Shown here: positions 1 through 4,616 of the stretch, piece after piece | How positions within the stretch are numbered: position 1 is the stretch's first letter | How the letters are laid out: every line of letters begins with the position of its first letter | Program-made: the position numbers and the translations under genes | Assembly: GCA_004296145.1 (NCBI GenBank) | Contig: SEBM01000308.1 | Span: forward strand, 1-5,105 | Length of the DNA: 5,105 bases | Direction of reading: 5' to 3' | Source: Flavobacterium sp. | Lineage (GTDB): Bacteria > Bacteroidota > Bacteroidia > Flavobacteriales > Flavobacteriaceae | The notes under the pieces: model-generated | What the model saw: only the letters and a program-made list of their open reading frames with translations | What the model was told of the DNA's origin: nothing | The model's database searches: none

Positions 1-141
1 CCAAGGTCTAAATTTTAAAGTATAGCCTTTAGTTCCTAAAAGATTATGAGATTTAAATCTTTCAATTAAATTTGAAGTACAACCAGTATAATTCTTATTG
101 AATTTTTCAGAATAAAGAATATACACAGCAAACTCTTCCAT
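1..141 (-). CDS. GIY-YIG endonuclease domain protein, N-terminal part (runs off left edge)
   Basis: This is the first 47 codons of a small GIY-YIG family nuclease (URI/UvrC N-terminal-like), cut by the window edge. Reading from the ATG at 141 gives a protein starting MEEFAVYILYSEKF. It contains VYI (the GIY half of the motif, about residues 6-8), YTG (the YIG half, about residues 18-20) and the conserved Arg in LIERFKSHN (about residue 29). The family is known for single-strand nicking by a metal-dependent GIY-YIG fold, and small stand-alone members have mostly unknown roles. The frame is intact, unlike the second copy at 247-499. The start lies 11 bases after the T-tract of an intrinsic terminator and has no visible promoter of its own, so expression may depend on read-through. 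The catalytic Glu expected further on is outside the window. The family call is firm; the biological role is not known. Confidence 0.85.
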   Translation of the reverse strand, partial: MEEFAVYILYSEKFNKNYTGCTSNLIERFKSHNLLGTKGYTLKFRPW

Positions 142-152
142 AAAGTATTTGT

Positions 153-187
153 AAAAAAAAACACCACTTTGTTTAAAGTAGTGTTTT
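153..187 (-). terminator. Rho-independent terminator, copy A
   Basis: In minus-strand RNA a 13-bp stem (AAAACACUACUUU paired with AAAGUGGUGUUUU, one G-U pair) closes an AAAC tetraloop and runs into a tract of nine U. The G-U pair would be a C-A mismatch on the plus strand, which supports minus-strand use. It follows the tRNA 3' remnant at 193-218 and lies just before the GIY-YIG start at 141. It is identical to the terminator at 511-545. Confidence 0.88.
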
Positions 188-192
188 GGTAG

Positions 193-218
193 TAGCGGGA
201 ACAGGACTCGAACCTGTG
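193..218 (-). pseudogene. tRNA-fMet 3'-end remnant (T arm and acceptor strand only)
   Basis: These 26 bases are identical to the 3' end of the initiator tRNA at 551-623, covering tRNA positions 48 to 73: the last variable-loop base, the T stem and loop with TTCGAGT, the acceptor 3' strand and discriminator A73. There is no matching anticodon arm, D arm or 5' acceptor strand. The sequence before it is a spacer and the end of a GIY-YIG gene, so no functional tRNA can form. A duplicated tRNA 3' end of this size is the classic trace of integration at a tRNA gene, but no integrase is visible here. Confidence 0.87.
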
Positions 219-232
219 TCCGACACGTCGGA
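219..232. other. 14-base inverted repeat in the spacer between GIY-YIG gene and tRNA remnant
   Basis: TCCGAC and GTCGGA are perfectly complementary arms separated by AC. The right arm (TCGGA, 228-232) could instead pair with TCCGA at 242-246, so two exclusive hairpins are possible. The palindrome abuts the tRNA remnant and lies 14 bases from the GIY-YIG stop codon. It is absent after the intact tRNA. It is GC-rich in an AT-rich surrounding. It could be a nuclease recognition site, an RNA hairpin or a junction relic; the sequence does not decide. Confidence 0.6.
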
Positions 233-246
233 TATTAGCCCTCCGA

Positions 247-499
247 TTATAGATTTTGAATTAAAATTTTAATAGATTCCCTTCCAATTCCTGTTTTTAA
301 ATATTTTTCCCTTTTCATAGCCTCAGCTTTAGAAGCAAAAAACTCAACGTGAATTACTTTCCAAGGTCTAAATTTTAAAGTATAGCCTTTAGTTCCTAAA
401 AGATTATGAGATTTAAATCTTTCAATTAAATTTGAAGTAAAACCAGTAATTCTTATTGAATTTTTCAGAATAAAGAATATATACAACAAACTCTTCCAT
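247..499 (-). pseudogene. GIY-YIG endonuclease domain gene, frameshifted copy
   Basis: This is the second copy of the small GIY-YIG nuclease gene, complete from start to stop but broken in frame. From the ATG at 499 it reads MEEFVVYILYSEKFNKN, then loses frame because two bases (TA in copy A) are missing near 446-449, inside the codons for the YTG part of the GIY-YIG signature. Downstream, in the other frame, the rest of the domain is well kept: TSNLIERFKSHN with the conserved Arg, then KAEAMKREKYLKTG with the conserved Glu, ending at TAA 247-249. A longer open frame starting with GTG at 525 exists, but its first 26 residues are an out-of-frame reading that begins inside the terminator hairpin. 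The intact product would be about 84 residues, normal for single-domain members. The cause could be real decay, programmed frameshifting (no slippery run is seen at the site) or a sequencing error. Confidence 0.82.
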
Positions 500-576
500 A
501 AAGCATTTGTAAAAAAAAACACCACTTTGTTTAAAGTAGTGTTTTGGTAGTAGCGGGAACAGGACTCGAACCTGTG
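361..576 (-). repeat. Tandem repeat unit, copy B (GIY-YIG + terminator + tRNA 3' end)
   Basis: This is the partner of bases 1-218, offset by 360 bases at its left end and 358 at its right end because of the 2-base deletion. This copy joins to the complete tRNA at position 576/577, while copy A joins to the palindromic spacer at 218/219. The GIY-YIG sequence at 250-360 belongs to the same unit, but its counterpart lies left of the window. Confidence 0.93.
511..545 (-). terminator. Rho-independent terminator of the initiator tRNA
   Basis: The minus-strand RNA forms a 13-bp stem with a 4-base loop followed by nine U, starting 5 bases after the tRNA discriminator base. One G-U pair in the stem makes the minus strand the favoured direction. 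It should end the tRNA transcript before the GIY-YIG start at 499. Confidence 0.9.
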
Positions 577-623
577 ACCTTCGGGTTATGAGCCCGACGA
601 GCTGCCTACTGCTCTATCCCGCG
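551..623 (-). tRNA. Initiator tRNA-fMet (CAT anticodon)
   Basis: All 73 bases fold as a cloverleaf on the minus strand: acceptor CGCGGGA with TCCCGCT, D stem GAGC/GCTC, anticodon stem TCGGG/CCCGA around loop CTCATAA (anticodon CAT), variable loop AGGTC, T stem ACAGG/CCTGT around TTCGAGT, and discriminator A73. The initiator type is shown by three consecutive G-C pairs in the anticodon stem next to the loop and by the unpaired first position (C1 against U72), the features that direct the charged tRNA to formyltransferase and the ribosomal P site. CCA is not encoded (the next bases are CTA), so it must be added enzymatically. It has its own promoter just upstream and a terminator just downstream. 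Its last 26 bases recur at 193-218. Confidence 0.96.
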
Positions 624-634
624 ATGTTCGGGTG

Positions 635-665
635 CAAAGATACGTACTAAATACAGTTTTGCAAA
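635..665 (-). promoter_or_regulatory. Bacteroidota-type promoter for the initiator tRNA
   Basis: On the minus strand TATCTTTG (635-642) matches the -7 consensus TAnnTTTG exactly. TTTG (662-665) is the -33 element, and the spacer is 19 bases. Transcription would start a few bases before the mature tRNA 5' end at 623, so the leader is very short. The full match and placement make this the best promoter in the window. Confidence 0.85.
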
Positions 666-749
666 GAAATAACTGATTTTTATTTATTTTAATTTTAAAA
701 TCAATAATTCATTAATTGCCAGACTATTGTAACGTTTTAATACTTCTTA

Positions 750-1274
750 TTAGAATTTATATTGGAGTAATTCCTGATATGGATCGTCTTTTAAGCCAAG
801 TAAAATGCCAAAAGCAGGTTCTGTTTTGTATCCATTTTGTTTGAGTTTTATTATTTCCTGTCTGAATTTCTCACCTTTTAATTGTAAAATATTGTATTCT
901 ATAATCATGTGTTTGTATGCATTCTGATTTTTGACAGGAATATTTTGTCCGAAGATTTCGATTTCAAAATCATCAATTTTAAAGTTTGCAATTATTGATT
1001 CCTGTTCATCAATTTTAGTTTTCCTGATTGTAAAGCCATTTTCTTTTCCAAAAACAGTTTTTAGTTTTTCTTCAAAATGGTTTTTATTTTTCCAATAACA
1101 AATAATATCGAGATCACTATTTTCGATATCAATGTTTATCGGAATCGTACCCGCCAAAAAAGGATCAAATTCGGCAATATTAGAAAGAATGTTATTTTTA
1201 GTCAGAACTTCAAAAGCACGAATTTGTTTTTGATTGCCTGTTTTTAAATATTCAATGTTGCCAAAATCTATCAT
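750..1274 (-). CDS. DUF4269 domain-containing protein (nucleotidyltransferase-like)
   Basis: This 174-residue soluble protein matches the DUF4269 family in length and pattern. The opening MIDFGNIEYLKTGN, and LAGTIPINIDIENSDLDII around residues 40-58, are typical. That second stretch has the layout of a nucleotidyltransferase active site: a small-residue turn followed by a D-x-D pair in NSDLDI (Asp54 and Asp56). An E-I-E-I strand around residues 104-107 could supply a third acidic residue. Known members are uncharacterised, so a substrate cannot be named. No signal peptide or membrane segment is seen. The ATG at 1274 lies 4 bases after the stop of the glycosyltransferase gene upstream, so the two are probably cotranscribed. 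No clear hairpin terminator follows the stop; the sequence from there to the tRNA promoter is only AT-rich. Family assignment is from memory of its conserved pattern and is fairly confident; enzymatic activity is inferred. Confidence 0.83.
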   Translation of the reverse strand: MIDFGNIEYLKTGNQKQIRAFEVLTKNNILSNIAEFDPFLAGTIPINIDIENSDLDIICYWKNKNHFEEKLKTVFGKENGFTIRKTKIDEQESIIANFKIDDFEIEIFGQNIPVKNQNAYKHMIIEYNILQLKGEKFRQEIIKLKQNGYKTEPAFGILLGLKDDPYQELLQYKF

Positions 1275-1278
1275 TTTA

Positions 1279-2868
1279 TTATTTACTATAATTTGTTTCT
1301 TCCTTTATTTCCTGTTCTAATCTTTTATTGATGTTAGCTTTAGCATCAGTAAAAACAAAAATAGTCGTTTTGTATTCGCGTGCATATTTGTTGGTGATTT
1401 CACCTGCAATAAAAGAAGATTTAAAATACGGACTTGTTTCTTTAAACTCCTGACTATTCTCTTCAAATTCTTTAATTCTGATAAGGTGTTTGTATCGCAC
1501 ATTCAGATTAAACCAATTCACATAATCGGCATTAAAAGAAACTGCCTTTATTCCTTTTTTAGTATAATAATTAATGGCTCCGGCTTGTCCATAATTATCG
1601 CAGAGAATTATTGTTTTTGATTTATCGGGCATTTTATCATAAACAGAATCGGTTTTTCGGGCAAGTTCTTTCCATCCCAACATGTCCGCAAAATCCTGCG
1701 GCAAAGCATGATCTTTTCCGTCTTCCCAACGCAGCATTCCCAGTTTTTTATATTTTTCAGAATGTTGTACGATATATTCCGGACTTTTATTAGGAAACGC
1801 TAAATTATACATTGGAATAAAAAATAACAGCGGAATAATAATGAATACAGGTTTTAAATAACGTTTCCATCCGGATTGCAGAATATCCGAAAGAAAAACA
1901 GAACCAAAAGCAATATAAACAGGATACAAACCAATGGCATAATAGGCTTTGGCTTTGAAATATAAAAATACAATCAGGGTAAAAATCAGCGTCAAAAAGA
2001 AAAACCTATATTTCGCAAAAGGCTTGTAAAATAATAACGCATATAAGGCAGAAGGTATAACCAGAATTGCGCCTATAAAAAATAGGATTTGTTCCTTTAG
2101 AAAAACCATTCGGTCAACATTTACCAATTGTGTTTCGGCCAATTCTTTCATGTGGTGTACAATCGGGAACTGATTATTGTATTGCCATAATAGATTTGGC
2201 AGAATTAATAATAGACCGAGAATCAAAGCAAAATATACTTTTTTCTCTGCCAGAATTTTTCTTTGACGAGATAATAAAAGGGCAGGCAAGAGGCCGATAA
2301 TCAAAAAAAGAATATTGTATTTATTAAGAAATCCGAAAGCAAAAACAATTGCTGCAATGAAAAGCCATTTTGTATTTTCTGAAGTGAAATATAAAATGAT
2401 AACATAATAAAATGCAGTCCAGCACAAAACGTCTAACGAATTGGGTTGATATAACATATTGATTCGCAATAATGACGAAAACAAAATACAGGTGGCACCC
2501 AAAACCAGCGCATATAAATTTCCTTTTAAAACTTCGATCGTTTTCCAGACAACAATAAGTGTTAAAGCTCCAAAAAGAGCAGGAAAGAATTTAACCCAGA
2601 ATACAGAATTTCCGAGTAAAAATATTAGATAAGAAATCCAGGATGTTACCGGCGGAACCGAAAGATAACCCCAGGCCAAATGATGCGCCTGATCAAGATG
2701 CAGATATTCATCACGTTGCAAATCATATTCAGGACTTAATAAAACATATTGCAAAACAAATTTTAAAATTATAAATCCGATTAGGATTATTGTCTTTTTG
2801 GTCATGAAATAAGTGTTTTTGGTTGGTTGTTTTTTGGCTGTATATTTAAATGTTTGAATGTCGGGCAT
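1279..2868 (-). CDS. Glycosyltransferase family 39-type membrane protein (ArnT/PMT-like)
   Basis: This is a polytopic inner-membrane protein of the GT39/PMT_2 type, enzymes that move a sugar from a polyprenyl-phosphate donor to an acceptor on the periplasmic side. The first membrane helix (about residues 26-44) is followed by a loop holding the catalytic-type acidic pair in QRDEYLHLDQA (Asp53, Glu54), then GYLSVPPVTSWI, a typical family pattern. Further hydrophobic helices fill about residues 76-355. The last 170 residues are polar and probably form a periplasmic domain, including ILCDNYGQAGAINYYT around 421-436. Family proteins are usually about 500-550 residues long. The start is uncertain: the longest frame is given, but Met22 (ATG ending at 2805) sits just before the first helix, and the 21 residues before it look unlike a real N terminus, so 1279-2805 is at least as likely. 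Neither start has a Shine-Dalgarno. The DUF4269 gene follows after 4 bases. Sugar and acceptor cannot be deduced. Confidence 0.86.
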   Translation of the reverse strand: MPDIQTFKYTAKKQPTKNTYFMTKKTIILIGFIILKFVLQYVLLSPEYDLQRDEYLHLDQAHHLAWGYLSVPPVTSWISYLIFLLGNSVFWVKFFPALFGALTLIVVWKTIEVLKGNLYALVLGATCILFSSLLRINMLYQPNSLDVLCWTAFYYVIILYFTSENTKWLFIAAIVFAFGFLNKYNILFLIIGLLPALLLSRQRKILAEKKVYFALILGLLLILPNLLWQYNNQFPIVHHMKELAETQLVNVDRMVFLKEQILFFIGAILVIPSALYALLFYKPFAKYRFFFLTLIFTLIVFLYFKAKAYYAIGLYPVYIAFGSVFLSDILQSGWKRYLKPVFIIIPLLFFIPMYNLAFPNKSPEYIVQHSEKYKKLGMLRWEDGKDHALPQDFADMLGWKELARKTDSVYDKMPDKSKTIILCDNYGQAGAINYYTKKGIKAVSFNADYVNWFNLNVRYKHLIRIKEFEENSQEFKETSPYFKSSFIAGEITNKYAREYKTTIFVFTDAKANINKRLEQEIKEETNYSK

Positions 2869-2878
2869 TTAAATGTTT
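2844..2878. repeat. 12-base direct repeat near the glycosyltransferase start
   Basis: ATTTAAATGTTT occurs at 2844-2855 and again at 2867-2878, a spacing of 23 bases (about two helical turns). The second copy overlaps the ATG at 2868. If translation really starts at 2805, both copies lie in the leader. It could be a regulator site or chance in AT-rich DNA. Confidence 0.45.
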
Positions 2879-2988
2879 AGCTAATATATAATTTTAAATC
2901 AGAGATTTTAACAGCGATATGACGGCAACGATTTTTTAAGATCAGATTTTATCAAAATTTTTAATAAAAAATTAAGTTTTTTCTTTAA

Positions 2989-3018
2989 CAAAATTATTAA
3001 CTTGTTGTAAAAAACAAA
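2989..3018 (-). promoter_or_regulatory. Possible promoter for the GT39-DUF4269 transcript
   Basis: On the minus strand TAATTTTG (2989-2996) fits TAnnTTTG and TTTG (3015-3018) lies 18 bases upstream, close to the usual spacing. The start would give a leader of about 110 bases to the ATG at 2868, or about 175 to the one at 2805. It is the only full match found in this intergenic region, but AT-rich DNA makes chance matches likely. Confidence 0.45.
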
Positions 3019-3076
3019 TGAAATCCTTCTTTCAGACAGTGTAGCTCTAATTAATTTTAAATCGTAATGCTGTATA

Positions 3077-3093
3077 ATTGAAATGATTTCAAT
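3077..3093. promoter_or_regulatory. Perfect 8-1-8 palindrome upstream of the GH130 gene (operator candidate)
   Basis: ATTGAAAT and ATTTCAAT are exact inverted arms around a single G, ending 47 bases before the GH130 ATG. TATAATTG at 3073-3080, a one-mismatch version of the -7 element, overlaps its left arm, but no -33 element stands at the right distance. Just downstream TTACA/TGTAA (3111-3115, 3121-3125) forms a smaller inverted repeat. The rest of the 272-base divergent region (2869-3140) shows no gene or other clear signal. Confidence 0.45.
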
Positions 3094-3140
3094 AACATAT
3101 AAAAAAAGACTTACATTTTTTGTAAATAAAAAATAAATCT

Positions 3141-4607
3141 ATGCGAGTATCAGTAACCCGAAAAAATATAAAATTCACACCAGATTCAAGAAGAGTTGTA
3201 GCCCGATATTTTATGAATGGCTATGAACGGACTCAACAAATGGTACTTCGGATAATGATGCTTGATGAAAAACAAGTACTGCAAACCTTAGAACAAACGC
3301 TTCGTGAATTTGCCAGACGCCACCGAAATATCTCGGCAGTCTTTTTTAGACATTGCGAAAAAATAAGACCCGTTATAGAAGCTATGAAAATAGATTATGA
3401 AGCCATGTCTCTTGACAGAAAAATGCTTATAGGTTCTTATTGCACAATGGAATATGCCATAGAATCTGCAGCCATTTTTAATCCTTCTATTGTAGAAGAT
3501 TTTGATCAGACGGGTTTAGAAGCAGGTGAAAAACGTGTTGTGATATCTTTTCGTGCAACAGGTGAAGGTCATATTTCTTCTATTGTTTTTAGAAGAGGAA
3601 TTCTGGACAAGGATAATAATTTACAAATAATGAAAATTGGCCATCATATTGATAAGGCCGAAATTGAACATAAAACATTATTCAATAAAGAACGATTTTT
3701 AACCAAATTATCAGAAATGCATACAACGGACAAATATATTGTTCAGATTATGCAGGACTTACCGGATGAATTTGAATTTGCTGTTCTAAAAAATATTCTG
3801 AATACTGGATTAAGTGATCCATTGATTCGTGAAGAAAGAAAAATGGCTTTGCAGGAAATACTCTGGCTGGCAAATTCATTTTATGATTTACAATTTAAAC
3901 ACGATTCAGATATTACAGAGCGTGTTATATTCCCGATATCTGCTTCTGAAAGCCGTGGTATTGAAGATGCGCGATTTGTACGTTTTACCGATGATGATGA
4001 TTCTGTTCGTGTTATGGCTACTTACACAGCTTATAACGGTCATACGATACTTCCGAAACTTATTTCTACTGAAGATTTTTATTCTTTTAGAGTTATGCCG
4101 CTGCATGGCGCCGGAGCCCAAAATAAAAACCTCGCTTTATTTCCAAGAAAAATAAAAGGAAAATATGCTATGCTGGCCAGGATTGATGGTGTTAACAATT
4201 ACATTATGTATTCTGAAAGAGCAACGCAATGGAATGATCCAATTTTGCTGCAGGAACCTCGATATACCTGGGAACTTACACAAATAGGAAATTGCGGATC
4301 TCCGCTTTGGACAGCAGAAGGCTGGCTTGTAATCACACACGGAGTTGGTACCATGAGACGTTATTGTATTGGCGCTTCTTTGTTTGATCTTGACGATCCT
4401 TCTAAAGAAATAGGAAGACTTACAGAACCATTACTTTCGCCATTAGAAGACGAACGTGAAGGTTATGTACCTAATGTAGTGTATTCGTGCGGTGCAATTA
4501 TTCACAACAACAGCCTGATATTACCATATGCAGTTTCTGATTATTCTTCTACTTATGCGGTGGTTGATATGGTAGAATTGCTGGATGCTTTGAAGAAAAG
4601 CAAATAA
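3141..4607 (+). CDS. Glycoside hydrolase family 130 protein (mannoside phosphorylase/mannosidase family)
   Basis: This 488-residue cytoplasmic-looking protein belongs to GH130, the five-bladed beta-propeller family of beta-mannoside phosphorylases and beta-1,2-mannosidases. Family blocks appear in order: FNPSIVEDFD (113-122), VVISFRATGEGHISSIVFR (133-151), SRGIEDARF (271-279), with the acidic pair Glu275-Asp276 corresponding to the usual E-D-P-R active-site motif, KNLALFPRKIKGKY (329-342), GSPLWTAEGWLVITHGVG (386-403), and EGYVPNVVY (440-448). The usual Pro of E-D-P-R is Ala here. About 110 residues precede the first propeller block; they are mostly helical and include RRHRNISAVF, a pattern I associate with the longer GH130 members, whereas short phosphorylases are about 300-400 residues. 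No signal peptide is seen. The start at 3141 is supported by family-like N-terminal residues (VTRKNIKFTPDSRRV). I cannot decide between phosphorolysis and hydrolysis or name the substrate. It is alone on this strand, divergent from the GT39 gene and convergent with the next gene. Confidence 0.9.
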   Translation: MRVSVTRKNIKFTPDSRRVVARYFMNGYERTQQMVLRIMMLDEKQVLQTLEQTLREFARRHRNISAVFFRHCEKIRPVIEAMKIDYEAMSLDRKMLIGSYCTMEYAIESAAIFNPSIVEDFDQTGLEAGEKRVVISFRATGEGHISSIVFRRGILDKDNNLQIMKIGHHIDKAEIEHKTLFNKERFLTKLSEMHTTDKYIVQIMQDLPDEFEFAVLKNILNTGLSDPLIREERKMALQEILWLANSFYDLQFKHDSDITERVIFPISASESRGIEDARFVRFTDDDDSVRVMATYTAYNGHTILPKLISTEDFYSFRVMPLHGAGAQNKNLALFPRKIKGKYAMLARIDGVNNYIMYSERATQWNDPILLQEPRYTWELTQIGNCGSPLWTAEGWLVITHGVGTMRRYCIGASLFDLDDPSKEIGRLTEPLLSPLEDEREGYVPNVVYSCGAIIHNNSLILPYAVSDYSSTYAVVDMVELLDALKKSK

Positions 4608-4616
4608 AATGCAAAA

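Larger units (their letters stand above)
1..218 (-). repeat. Tandem repeat unit, copy A (GIY-YIG start + terminator + tRNA 3' end)
   Basis: Bases 1-218 repeat at 361-576. Alignment by eye shows four substitutions (80/440, 124/482, 128/486, 146/504) and one 2-base indel near 446-449. The repeat ends exactly where the tRNA variable loop meets the T arm: left of this point both copies match, and right of it they are unrelated. The left end of this copy lies outside the window. The high identity, including in the noncoding terminator, points to a recent duplication, gene conversion or repeated insertion. Confidence 0.93.

Noticed and set aside
193..246. A complete second tRNA
   Set aside because: Only the T arm and acceptor 3' strand match. 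The upstream bases cannot supply a D arm or 5' acceptor strand before the GIY-YIG stop codon, and the nearby hairpin has a 9-base loop, not an anticodon arm.
247..525. A 92-residue open frame starting with GTG at 525 as an intact gene
   Set aside because: Its first 26 residues begin in the terminator hairpin and are an out-of-frame reading of the normal N terminus. Comparison with the copy at 1-141 shows a 2-base deletion, so it is reported as a frameshifted gene from 499.
1..623. A CRISPR array or insertion sequence in the repeated region
   Set aside because: The repeats are two long units containing a gene and a tRNA piece, not short repeats with spacers. No transposase, integrase or terminal inverted repeats are visible.
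666..749. A terminator after the DUF4269 gene
   Set aside because: Only weak AT-rich partial inverted repeats are present, with no stable stem followed by a T tract on the minus strand.
1317..1793. Small open frames on both strands (1317-1502 minus, 1611-1793 plus) inside the glycosyltransferase gene
   Set aside because: They lie within a long, family-matching coding region, show no recognisable pattern and are shadows in other frames.
3112..3122. A -7 promoter element for GH130 at TACATTTTTTG
   Set aside because: The spacing between TA and TTTG is too long for TAnnTTTG and there is no -33 TTG at a suitable distance.
3829..4340. Small open frames within the GH130 gene (3829-4155 plus, 3906-4121 minus, 4137-4340 minus)
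   Set aside because: The GH130 frame is continuous here and carries conserved blocks across all of them.
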